Positions 54,594 to 64,000 of a DNA stretch of 64,000 nt are shown in pieces. The notes below the pieces were generated by a model, which was given only the letters and a program-made list of their open reading frames with translations, ran no database searches and was not told the DNA's origin. Where the stretch lies: NCBI GenBank assembly GCA_963924555.1, contig OZ004592.1, positions 1,674,001 through 1,738,000 of the forward strand. The letters run 5' to 3'. The first letter of the stretch is position 1. Each line of letters begins with the position of its first letter. The position numbers and the translations under genes were made by a program. The stretch is from Crambe crambe (lineage: Eukaryota > Porifera > Demospongiae > Poecilosclerida > Crambeidae).

Positions 54594-55660
54594 TATTATC
54601 TAAACAGTAGTATCAGATATCAAAATATCAGGAAATCACTTGTAAGGTAGTGATTTAATTATTAGATTTCCTTCCGGATTCATTCCATGCATTTTCTGGC
54701 AGGATTAAGTTGTGTATCAAATATCAAATTTGTACCACCCAAGGGTCAGGAAATGACTTCTAGGGCTAACGATTACCAATAGTGAATTCACCTCACCCTC
54801 GCAGAGCTATGGGTTATTCAAACTTGACAGGACTCTTTTTGTGGAGCTTACACTCCTGTAAATTTTAGGCAGCCTATTTTAGACAGGCAGGTGGCCCGGC
54901 AAGTGACCTATCAAGCTGCTCTTTTCAATTAACTAGCTACTTGCTAAAACTGCTCAATTCTCGACCAAATATACCAACAGCGAGATAATAACTTCTGATA
55001 TCTCAAAGTAGAACTTTGATCAAGAATTGAGGAAGTTAGAACTAAGGACTATAATCAAAGTGACGTCAAAGCAATCACTCTATTCCCTGACTCAGATCCA
55101 GGGAGCAATAACAGTGGGTACTATCAGCTCTCTGCCGTGCTGACTCATCAGGGCCGGTCCAGTTCTTCCGGGCACTACTTAGGCTGGGTCCGACACAAGG
55201 GCAACGAGTGGCTCAAATTGGACGATGACAAGGTTTCCATGGTCACTGAAGAGGATATCCTCAAGCTGTCTGGAGGAGGTACATATCATATCTTATTAGA
55301 AATAAGAGATGCAACAATTATGGCCTTACATCCAGCATATACTGTAGCTTGAAAAATTTCCTTGAAATGGTCACCATAGAATGTGCTGTACTGTAATTTT
55401 CTTCTGTCAATAGTGACATTCATAGGAATCAAAAGGTCAATAGTGCTCCTTAGTGGAAACTACCTGGTTGATTTGTAGTGTTCTGTTCCCCACTGCATAT
55501 AATATGGATCTATATACACATAACAGGAGACTGGCACACAGCATACATCCTTCTCTACGCACCCCTCCAATTAGAGATAGTGAAAGAGGAAGAGACAACA
55601 GCCAACAGCAAACTATCAGCGCCTGCTGAGCAGATGGACACCCAAAAACCAAGCTCATGA
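50449..55660 (+). CDS. USP14: Ubiquitin carboxyl-terminal hydrolase 14
   Basis: Sixteen exons in phase give 519 aa: 50449-50464, 50520-50615, 50673-50758, 50855-50959, 51202-51305, 51676-51731, 51865-51932, 52026-52169, 52389-52428, 53374-53475, 53602-53633, 53684-53854, 53908-54018, 54377-54488, 55096-55278 and 55527-55660. An N-terminal ubiquitin-like domain (KVKWGKKKFENVELD) is followed by the USP domain. This has the Cys box GLENFGNTCYMNATLQCL (Cys115), QQDAHECW, and the His box SSSSGHYLGWVRH (His441), with Asp in the DWHTAYILLYA strand. It trims ubiquitin chains at the proteasome, docked by the Ubl. Length is close to the vertebrate 494 aa, and the catalytic residues are intact. It is head-to-head with ASXL. 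Confidence 0.96.
54129..54210. repeat. 16-bp tandem repeat in a USP14 intron
   Basis: About five copies of GTGGTATGGCATTAAA run head to tail, the last ones degenerate (GTGGTATGGTATT). Confidence 0.9.
54557..54590. repeat. 34-base poly-G homopolymer in a USP14 intron
   Basis: An uninterrupted run of 34 G lies in the intron between exons 14 and 15, about 70 bp after the donor site. It could form stacked G-quadruplexes on the coding strand. Its exact length in an assembly is likely unreliable. Confidence 0.95.
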
Positions 55661-55976
55661 AAATTGGCAAAACTTCTAGGTGAAATGTAATCTAATTTAT
55701 TATTATGTAGCAATTCAAATGACACTATAGGCTATTGTATTATACTGAAATGCTCTGCAGCCTTCAAACTAATTATTCAATGATATGTGGAATGTTATGT
55801 ACATAGCAATCATAAAGCTTCTGAAACTAATTATTTACAAACAATTGTTAACAGCTAGTACAAAGTAAAGGCTACAATACCGAAAAATTGCAAGAATCAA
55901 AAGGAAAAAGGTAGAAACGAAAAAGTGAATAAACTACATATTAGTACATGACGGATTATAGATGGTGAGAGTTAGG
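55661..55976. other. Tail-to-tail gap USP14 / calcium sensor
   Basis: 316 bp of AT-rich sequence between two converging genes, presumably both 3' UTRs. No further feature seen. Confidence 0.5.
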
Positions 55977-56576
55977 TTAAGAAGCTTCAGCTTCATGCTG
56001 CTGCCCTCCTCCTGACGGGTCACACTGTAGAAGACGGACTATTGACGGGTCTGTCTTTGCGCCATCGATGAATTCTTTCAGAGAGAGACGTCCGTCTCTG
56101 TTGGCATCCATTTGTTTGAATATCTTTTCTGTCCTTTTCTCTGGTGTTGACTCATCCTCGGGCATCTTCATTACTGTGCCGACCATTTTGTAGATCGCTC
56201 TTACTATTTCTAACATCTCCTCCTTAGTAATATATCCATTTCCGTCCAAGTCGTACATATTAAATGCCCACCGTAGCTTATCTTCTAACTTCCCCCGTGA
56301 CGTCACACTTAAGGCACATATGAACTCTCTAAAATCGATTGTATTATCTTTATTTTCGTCAAAGGTCCGAAAAACGTGTTCTGCGAATTTTGATGCATCA
56401 CCATGCGGGAAAAAACTGGCATATATGACTTTGAATTCGTCAACAGTCAGATTCCCTGAGGGACAATCCTTGAGGAATCCCTTATACCACTCTTGTAGCT
56501 CCTGTTCAGTGAACTCTGTGTTGTTTACGAGGTCTTCGATGACCTCAGGACGCAGCTTGCTGTTTGTCTTGCCCAT
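55977..56576 (-). CDS. HPCAL: Hippocalcin/visinin-like neuronal calcium sensor
   Basis: A single uninterrupted exon of 199 aa. The start [12 protein letters not shown] gives an N-myristoylation site at Gly2. Four EF-hands follow: the first is degenerate with CPSG, as in all NCS proteins. EF2 is [14 protein letters not shown]3 [12 protein letters not shown] and EF4 [12 protein letters not shown]. Long blocks are nearly identical to vertebrate hippocalcin and neurocalcin ([51 protein letters not shown]). Only the last residues ([11 protein letters not shown]) extend beyond the family end. It would bind calcium and use a myristoyl switch to reach membranes. Lack of introns is odd next to multi-exon neighbours. 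The gene symbol marks the subfamily, not a specific paralogue. Confidence 0.93.
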   Translation of the reverse strand: MGKTNSKLRPEVIEDLVNNTEFTEQELQEWYKGFLKDCPSGNLTVDEFKVIYASFFPHGDASKFAEHVFRTFDENKDNTIDFREFICALSVTSRGKLEDKLRWAFNMYDLDGNGYITKEEMLEIVRAIYKMVGTVMKMPEDESTPEKRTEKIFKQMDANRDGRLSLKEFIDGAKTDPSIVRLLQCDPSGGGQQHEAEAS

Positions 56577-59007
56577 TCTCTCAACACAATACTATCTGTA
56601 GCACAGCACAAAGCACAATACAAGATAAACTTAATCAGTTAGAGTTATGGTGTAACCAAGGCAGCCGGGTTCCTGTACTACATACATTAATGGAGTGTTT
56701 ACATGCATCTTTTTAACATGCCAATGGTGGACATTTTGTTGCACAATCTCCAGAGAGCATAGTACAAAATTTTGCACCAAATGGCACACCGCTGGCATGG
56801 TAAAAGGATGCATTGCAAACTCAACCTGGCTTTAATCCCAGAGCCTAGTTGTAAATCATCTCTAGTCTAGTCTAAGCTTGTAAGAGGTGGAAAATTCTTC
56901 ATTGTGGTTGAATTAAATGCCATAAAAATTACTGCCATACTTTCTGCAACATCAGGTACTTCACACTTGATCACCACCATTACTTATTCCCCCGACTTAA
57001 AACAATACCAGGGGGGAAATGATACACCTTCCACTGCATTTAGCATCCTTGTAACCAAAAACACACTCCAATCAGTGCATGTTTTCAGAAACATTGATCT
57101 AGAGATTAATAGCCACAAAACACAAAATTTCCGGCTTGCACCAATGCTTTGTGTGGAGTATTTTATTTCATCCCTGACTAAACCATAAAAGCTCAATATG
57201 AACACCCCCTATTTCAAAAGCTCTTGAAATTGAGCAACAAATAAAAGACTAATTGTTGTTTTGTGCTTTTATTTTTCTTGAGGATATCAACGGAATATAG
57301 CAAGCTTCACGAGTTGGCTGGCCAAGTTTTTTTCACAGTACATACACCCCCAGTCAATGTGGTTTATTATGATGACGACCATTAAATTTGGTAAAATCAG
57401 CATAGCGTGTTAGCCCCACAATTTACCAGTACACACATGTATCATCTTGCTGGCTCATAAAACACGAGCTGACAGTGAGGAGGGCTGCATACATCATGTC
57501 ACTACACACAAATTGTCAAGCATGAAAAGAGATGACCTGTTAAGAGACTGGAATGGGTTTGCCATAATGTTAGCAGTGAACCAGTGTCAACAACTCGTTA
57601 GAGGTAAGAGGGACACACAGAAAATATGCCAGCACTAATAGAAGTAATAAACACATCACTCCTTCTCTCCATCATATACCTCCGGCTCCCCCCAGGCTGG
57701 TCCCAGAACTCCCTCCACCTTGATAGAATGCCAAAATATCCTTCAATGCCTATTCACAGCAGATGACTTCACTGATGTTACTCCAGACACTTCAGACTCT
57801 AACTACTTTGCTGGACACCAACAAAACACCATTAATATAATTTCTTCTCTCCCTTCCCCTCATGTTTTTCTCTCAAACTAATAATAAGAGCAAGGATAAC
57901 TAAGTGGGTTACTGGTACAAAAAAAAAAGAAAAGCCCCACACACATTACTCTTAGGGCTTTTTTCATAGGCAGTACAGCTTCTTGGGATCACACCTACAC
58001 CAATGGCTTCTGTGAGGTACACAGTTACCATACAAATCCTCCAAACAAGCAGGAAATTACGGCATTAAACGTTCCTCCAGGTGATAAAAAAATATCACTT
58101 TTTAATGCACGGCTGCTGGGTGGAAATGGGAACAGTAGAATTAACTGACACTGAAGGCAATTAACAAAGGAAATTAGTTTTTGTACAGTTCCACACTCAC
58201 TAAAGAACACATGCCAAAACTTGTAGTAGCATGCTAATATGAGCTCCCTCAGCATCCCAAGGAATGTCCCTCCTGGTTCTTCTGCTTGGACAGGCAGAGA
58301 TCCGTGCATAAGAACTTGTATCAGGTGTCAGAACTGACACTAACTGAACAGACACCAACAGCTTATACTCACTGTGTCACACAGGAAGTAAGAAGCATGC
58401 TCTGAAGCACACACTTTTTGACACATAGGTCAAGGTATAAATAGCCATACCACTCCTTTTGAAAACTCCATCTGTTATGTAGTTGGGGGCACACCTCAAG
58501 TTTACCATAGCTAGCTTGCTGAAATAATGCCTTCAAGGAAGAAGTTTGCTAAAACAAAATAATTACCCTCCAAGAAAGAAGCTTCAGTATTTTGGGTATA
58601 ACTTACAATCAAATAAGGAACTGTTGCAATATGAGGATGTGTGTGGCAACTTGGCGGGAAAGGAAGTAGCTAGCTTCCCAGTTCCTTCTGGCCCTAACCA
58701 TAGCTACTTGCTACATACCTTATCGTTGTCTGGTGAACCCTGACAGTAATGGCGAGCTGGATTTGATCGGAAATCTCTCGGTCCAAACTAGCTAGCTAGC
58801 TAAACCATACACTTTGAATTATGCACTTTCTCGCCTCCTTCCTCTAGCTCTGCGATCATGAATGCGGAATGCCCAGGCCCAAACTACGCCTCTTCTACAA
58901 TTATCACGTGAACAATAAATATCCGGAGTTCGGATATCGTATATGCGTAGCATACTGATAGTAGACAATTAAGCTTATGCACTCATAGTATCTATGATGC
59001 ACTGCGC
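56577..59007. other. Gene-poor stretch before the methyltransferase pair
   Basis: 2.4 kb without a gene I can support. ORFs of 60-95 codons occur on both strands but none resembles a known family or ends at convincing splice sites. A GCTAGCTAGCTAGC run lies at about 58787-58801, and CpG-containing sequence at 58840-58960 probably belongs to the promoter of the first methyltransferase. Confidence 0.5.
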
Positions 59008-59841
59008 ATGAGCTGTAAGGGTAAAAACATGGAAAAGTACTTCAACGCAAGCCAGTATCTTCAAAGAAGATTCACAGACCCTACCGATAAAGAAAGAGGA
59101 GTACAACCCTTCTATCTAAAAAGTATTCATGATTTCTACCAAAGATTTGGCAAATCCTTGGACCCTGATACAGCTCGACTGCTGGAGTATGGAGGAGGTC
59201 CAGTCTTATACTCCCTGATAAGTACTTCTCCTTATGTCCATGAGGTAACTTTTTCAGACTACCAGAAATCTAGCCTTGATGCAATAATTGCTTGGAAGAA
59301 TGGCCATGAGGGTCACCATGACTGGACCCCATACTTCAGCTATGTCATTACAGAATTAGAGGGATGCCAGAATAATGTGGAGGAGACTATTTCATTTCGT
59401 CAGGATGAATTGAAGAAAAAGCTTAAGCACTTTTTAATTGGAGACCTGCATGCTAAGGATATATTAGTTAGTGCAGATAGTGACACCTCTCAAGACAGTT
59501 TGCTTAGAAAATTTGATGTCGTCTCTACCAATTTTTGTATTGAAGCTGTAGCTAAAACGGTTGAAGAGTATCAGAGTTTCATGTGTAGTATCATGAAGTA
59601 TGTAAGACCAGGAGGCTTTATAACTAGCTTGGTTTCGTTGGAGGAGTCCTTCTGGCTCGAATATCCTGATAATGTAACTCGCAGATTTCATCTTTCTGTG
59701 ACTGAAGAAGATGTAACAAGGGCATATGAAATGGCAGGATTTACAGTTGTGATGACTCATAAGCATGAAATTGATGAATCAGCTCGATTCATTCTAAATG
59801 ACTGCAAAGCAATCATGTTTATCGCAGGACAGAAACAATAA
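59008..59841 (+). CDS. NNMT/PNMT/TEMT-family methyltransferase, copy 1
   Basis: An intronless gene of 277 aa. SAM-binding motif I reads LLEYGGGPVLYSLIS (about 65-80), where vertebrate NNMT has DIGSGPT-IYQLLS. HDWTPYFSYVITELEG corresponds to the DWSPVVTYVCDLEG block of NNMT, and KYVRPGGFI to the LKPGGFL strand. The N terminus has the YLQRRFTDPTD segment, like DYLEKYY of the family. It would transfer a methyl group from SAM to a small amine or nicotinamide; the acceptor cannot be told. It is followed after 91 bp by a second copy. ATG 59008 was chosen as the first in frame; ATG 59029 is a possible alternative. Confidence 0.85.
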   Translation: MSCKGKNMEKYFNASQYLQRRFTDPTDKERGVQPFYLKSIHDFYQRFGKSLDPDTARLLEYGGGPVLYSLISTSPYVHEVTFSDYQKSSLDAIIAWKNGHEGHHDWTPYFSYVITELEGCQNNVEETISFRQDELKKKLKHFLIGDLHAKDILVSADSDTSQDSLLRKFDVVSTNFCIEAVAKTVEEYQSFMCSIMKYVRPGGFITSLVSLEESFWLEYPDNVTRRFHLSVTEEDVTRAYEMAGFTVVMTHKHEIDESARFILNDCKAIMFIAGQKQ

Positions 59842-59932
59842 TTGGTCTATTGTCACATGATAATCGCCCATTATTAATAATTATATTCATATGATATAAT
59901 AGCTGCGCTGCGCTCCGCCCCACCCTATTGGT

Positions 59933-60715
59933 ATGGACGTTTCTTACTACCTTCAAAGGCGATTTACCGATCCAACCGATAAAGAGAGGGGAGCTCAACC
60001 CTTCTACTTAAAAAGCATTCACGACTTTTATCAGAACTTTGGGCGATTCTTGAACCGTGACACAGCTCGTCTGCTCGAATATGGAGGAGGGCCAGTCATT
60101 TACCCCTTGATCAGTGCTTCTCCTTTTTTCAACGAGATCACCTTTTGCGACTATCAAAGATCTAGCCTCGATGCGGTGATTGCTTGGAAGAACGACCAAG
60201 AAGGCCATCACGACTGGACCCCGTACTTCAACTATGTCATTACAGAATTAGAACGGTGTAAGGTCATAGAAGAGACTGTCTTATCTCGTCAAAATGGGGT
60301 GAAGAAGAAACTCGAGCAATTTTCAATCGGTGATCTACGTGCGAACGATGTCGTAGTCGATAAATTTCAGGAAAAGTTGATTGGGAAATTTGATGTTGTC
60401 TCCTCTCATTTCTGCTGTGATGCTGTAGCCAAGACCATTGAAGAATATCAGAGTTTCGTCCAAAAATTAAGCAAATATGTGATGCCTGGAGGTTTTATCA
60501 TTAGTTTGGTATCTTTAGAAGAATCTTACTGGTACACATCATATAGTGATGAACGTACAGCCTGCCTTTATTTGACTGAAAGTGATGTGAAGAAAGCTTA
60601 CGAAATGGCTGGATTTTCTATAGTCCACTCAGTTGTCCACAACCTACCAGAGTCAGCAAGAAATATTCTCAATGATTGCAAAGCTAACATGTTTGTTGTT
60701 GGGCAAAAAAAATAG
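59933..60715 (+). CDS. NNMT/PNMT/TEMT-family methyltransferase, copy 2
   Basis: An intronless gene of 260 aa and a tandem duplicate of the gene just upstream, with long shared blocks such as YLQRRFTDPTDKERG, QPFYLKSIHDFYQ, ARLLEYGGGPV and GHHDWTPYF. The copies differ clearly in the middle (NNVEETISFRQDE versus KVIEETVLSRQNG) and after the PGGFI strand, so the duplication is not recent. The SAM motif is intact. It begins 91 bp after the stop of copy 1 and ends 98 bp before the SYCP2 start codon. Confidence 0.85.
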   Translation: MDVSYYLQRRFTDPTDKERGAQPFYLKSIHDFYQNFGRFLNRDTARLLEYGGGPVIYPLISASPFFNEITFCDYQRSSLDAVIAWKNDQEGHHDWTPYFNYVITELERCKVIEETVLSRQNGVKKKLEQFSIGDLRANDVVVDKFQEKLIGKFDVVSSHFCCDAVAKTIEEYQSFVQKLSKYVMPGGFIISLVSLEESYWYTSYSDERTACLYLTESDVKKAYEMAGFSIVHSVVHNLPESARNILNDCKANMFVVGQKK

Positions 60716-60813
60716 GGTGCATTATAATGACCAGGTGGTATTCATTTAAGGTGCATGCGCAGTGCGACACCATTAACGCATGCGTATTGAAATGAATTTT
60801 ATGGCGGCAAACA

Positions 60814-63800
60814 ATGCAGCAGCTAGCTATAGCTGATAGTGTGCATCTTGAAGAATACGCTACAGAGATGACAGCTGTAAGTTTGTTACTAGCTCATGGC
60901 AAGGAGTACTTAATTGCTAGCATGAATCTACTGACAGGTTGAAAGTTTATTTCTCAAGTTTTCTACTCCAGTTTCAAGCCAGGAACTCTGTGATGGTTTA
61001 GCAGGTATTGTACAAACTGAAAGTCATGGAGGTAGCCCTGCACCAGTGAAGTGTACAAAGAAACTGTACAACAGTCTTATCAAGCACATGGATGCTGTAA
61101 GTACCTGCTATGGTAAAACTGTAAATGTATGGCTAGCTAGCTAGCTAGTAATATTTGATGTCTGTCATATGCAGATGATATCTCAGGAGCTTTATGATAA
61201 TTTCTGCGTCATTCTAAATGCACTCCGGTACATTGTAAAAGGTAGCCCTTCCATGACCAATGGATTCACACGGTTACTGTCTTTTGGACTCCCCAAAAAG
61301 ATAAGGGTTCATTTCTATTTCTCACTCCTCGGCCTCCATAGTAATATATTATTGATCATTACATTTCAGCTTGGTGTGCTGATGTGTGCTTAGTAGAACA
61401 TCAGAAAAACAATAAGGAAGGGTGGAGGAAAGCAGCTGATGATATGCTCTTTACATTGACTGTAAGTTAAGTTAGTTAACATAAATTATGTACATAATAC
61501 ATATGTACATACATAATAGGTTTTGATGACTTTCTCTGAAGAAGGTAAGTAGTAGGACAAATTTTCATCTAAATTATTCATTTGAACTCGTATAGCCAAG
61601 CGTTCTATGATACCATTCTTACCTAAGCTGCTCCAATGCATCTCATGTGATAATCTTCCAGGCTCAGCTAGAATAGAGGTTCATATTTCCCTCCCATTAG
61701 TGCTACAATATATAAGTCAATTTGATTCCTCTCTCAGGCTACCAGAAGCTCCAATTGTCTATTGGAAGTGTGTGGGTCCAAATACAAGGGTGATCTCACA
61801 GCACAAAAGGATATCAAGGCATTAATGTGAGTAGAGTATAGCTAAATCGTTCGTTATCAAAAGGAATACTATACTTTCAGATGGAAGATGGAAAATTTGA
61901 TCCAAAGAGCTGGAGGTACATAATATATTACTAGCTATAATGTTCCTTGTTATACCCCCAAATTAATGATACATCTCAATTTGTGTTAGCCTGTTAGCCT
62001 TTACTATAATTTTCCATAGATTTTGAGCTCCAGGTGACCATTCTGGAGTGCTTCTTTCGTTTGACTACTACAAAGGAGAGAGAACTTCTAGCTAAGCAAT
62101 GGTTCAGAGGTTATTCATCACTTCTAACGGCTTTTAATAGCATCAGAGAATCTTTTTTTGAAGTGGTAATAATAATCTTTATATAAAGTTCATATCTGTT
62201 ACTTGTACTCCAGGACTGTAGGAAATTTCTAAATCTTCTCAATGCTAACTGTGGAGAGAATAGGAGTGTATACAGCTTTCCATGTATAAGAGCTTATTTA
62301 GGCTCTTTTGAGGTAATACTAAACTTTTTTTTTTTTAACTTTAAGATTCATGGATTTATTTTCAGCTTCATCAGCCTTATGATGAGGGTTTGCAACACTT
62401 TTGGGTGGACTTCAATATTGCTACTAGTAACCTGTCCCTTTACACAGAGGATCTGAATTCTCCTGAAGGTGGTGGTAGTGGTGGTGGTGAAGAAGATGAT
62501 GGCATGTGGGAGAGTATCATCATAAAAAATAACATTGTTAAAGAATGGAGCATTAAAGGTGAACAAAGGAAAATTGCTTATTGAATACTAATAAACTACT
62601 CCCTTCTATCTTTTGTAGCTATCAATAATGAACTCCTTCTCTCCATTATTCTGAATGTTCCAGCAAACAACCTCTTACCTTCCATGCCATCTTCCTCTTC
62701 ACACAAAGTCACCATCACCTTTCAAACAGACTCTGACCCCACATTCCCACTCCAATCCATATTCGGAAGTATCAAACAAGTACATTATCCAAATCAAGCA
62801 TCAATAGCTCCTTCTTGTGCTGAGAAAAGTGTTCCAAAGCAAAATGGGGCTGATTACACACCAAAACCCATCAAAAATACCCAAAGTCTGGAATTAAAAC
62901 AAAGAGTGCCTAGCCAAGCCATCCAGAGTAGCCAAACACGAGGCATGAAGCAGAGCATTTCCATAGCTCCACTCCGTATAACTCATAAGCAGTTTAAACC
63001 TCAGGGACTACAAGATGAGGACATTATATCGCCTATTGAAATCCTACCCAACACACCAGCTGTGGTGAGTCATGTGCAGATCCTTATTGTCACTGAAATG
63101 AATTGGATAAATTTTACTCTAAATTATATAGGGTGGTCATGTTAATTCTGAAGATTCTGCTACACCTATCAATCACACTGCTCCTCCCATGGCCACACCT
63201 GCTACCTCTACACCAAAAGTAAAATATGATGCCCCACTCTCTTCCTCTGGGGTTAGACGTCTTCCTCTTGAATTCATATCAGGCAGTGGAGGGACAAGTA
63301 GAGGAGCCACCAGGCCGAAGGCCAGTCAGGCTGTGTCCAGTGTCGTGCTGGGTATGAACAGTAGAATAGTACAGACCAAAGCTCCTCCTGCACGCAAACT
63401 TTTTAAGCCAGTTTCCAAAAATCCTACTCATGATACTGAGGCCACAAAACCTACTAAAAAAATTCACTCCATTGCATGTACTGAGGCCACAAAACCAGCT
63501 ACAAAAGTTCATTCCGTTGCAGTTTCTGATTCAGTGGATATGTCAAATCGTGAGAAAGAATCTGCAGATGGTAACATAAAAGAGACTGTGAAGAATAAAA
63601 CGGCAAGTCTCTCCAAAAAAGGAAATTGTGTGAGCAAAAAAGAGATTTCCAGCATCAGAAGTGCAAGTGGGGCAAGTGAGGATGAAAGATTGGGCATGGA
63701 AAGAATCGGATGTGGTCAAGAAAAAACCCAAAGATCACATCAATCCAGCAAGCAGCAAAAAACAAAGACCCGCACTAATTTGAACTCCCAGAAGTGTACC

Positions 63801-64000
63801 ACTGCTAACCAACAACATCAAGTACCAGTAAAATCAACTGAAGCACCTACTAGAATCAACAACACATCCAGTGTTAGTGCTAAAAGGACCACAGGACCAC
63901 CTCAATCTCCAATAATAGGTTATAGCAGAGTTACAGATAATGATAATCCGAAAAGGAAGAAGGAAAAAAAGAACACTTCACCAGGCCCTCAAACTGCACT
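60814..64000 (+). CDS. SYCP2: Synaptonemal complex protein 2-like (5' part, runs off window)
   Basis: Thirteen exons are visible: 60814-60876, 60938-61096, 61175 to about 61306 or 61340, 61370-61461, 61520-61544, 61596-61678, 61738-61826, 61881-61915, 62020-62165, 62214-62312, 62366-62558, 62619-63064, and 63132 to the edge, still open. The N-terminal armadillo-like domain shows ENLIQRAGDFELQVTILECF, LLAKQWF and CRKFLNLLNANCGE. The Spt16M-like domain shows HFWVDFNIATSNLSLY; all match vertebrate SYCP2 or SYCP2L. Beyond about exon 12 the protein is Ser/Thr/Lys-rich and disordered with a repeated EATKP motif. Vertebrate SYCP2 is a lateral-element protein of meiotic chromosomes. The exon 3-4 junction is unresolved: phase requires a 29-bp intron from 61341 or a non-GT donor. 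Confidence 0.87.

Noticed and set aside
58025..58309. Minus-strand ORF of 94 codons in the gene-poor stretch
   Set aside because: No recognisable motif and no supporting splice sites or neighbouring exon.

Overview
The window is nuclear DNA from an animal with a compact, moderately AT-rich genome. Genes are interrupted by many short GT-AG introns (often 45-150 bp), intergenic gaps are often only 170-500 bp, and several neighbours are head-to-head pairs. The gene set is metazoan: ASXL, NOL4, AHI1/jouberin, a hippocalcin-type calcium sensor, an SYCP2-type synaptonemal-complex protein, and a large ankyrin-ROC-Death protein. The short introns and the ankyrin/Death expansion suggest a sponge or another non-bilaterian; that placement is inference. 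Gene models were built by hand from splice signals and checked for reading-frame phase and similarity to known families; apart from the junctions and 5' ends flagged as unresolved, the exons join in frame.

Region 1 (1-16 kb) is duplicated and repeat-rich. It holds one intact giant gene (ANK repeats, ROC GTPase, COR-like region, two Death domains; 7209-14125, +), a decayed copy of its 5' end (2466-3222), a decayed copy of the last exon of the neighbouring phospholipase gene (about 1060-1222), two copies of a roughly 600-bp hAT-like nonautonomous transposon in opposite orientation, another short MITE-like insertion, and two copies of one minisatellite (290-680 and 15.1-16.0 kb).

Region 2 (16-36 kb) is dense with housekeeping and ciliary genes. 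These are an iPLA2-beta-like phospholipase (-), AHI1 (-) head-to-head with COX6C (+), RNASEH1 (-) head-to-head with a membrane-anchored protein carrying two permuted NlpC/P60-like domains (+), NDUFS5 (-) with a small upstream ORF, RPS7 (+), and a MARVEL-like tetraspan protein (-).

Region 3 (36-56 kb) holds a NOL4-family gene (-) with a probable large simple-repeat-rich intron, ASXL (-) head-to-head with USP14 (+), and USP14 tail-to-tail with an intronless hippocalcin-type gene (-). Region 4 (56.6-64 kb) begins with about 2.4 kb without a recognised gene, followed by two intronless tandem NNMT/PNMT-like methyltransferases (+) and the 5' part of SYCP2 (+), which runs off the window end.

Most genes have unrelated functions, as expected in a eukaryotic chromosome. 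The links that can be supported are shared bidirectional promoter intervals, tail-to-tail pairs, and a recombination-prone ANK/phospholipase locus. The best candidate for under-described biology is the ANK-ROC-Death locus with its homogenised 207-bp repeat array, followed by the tandem NlpC/P60-like membrane protein.
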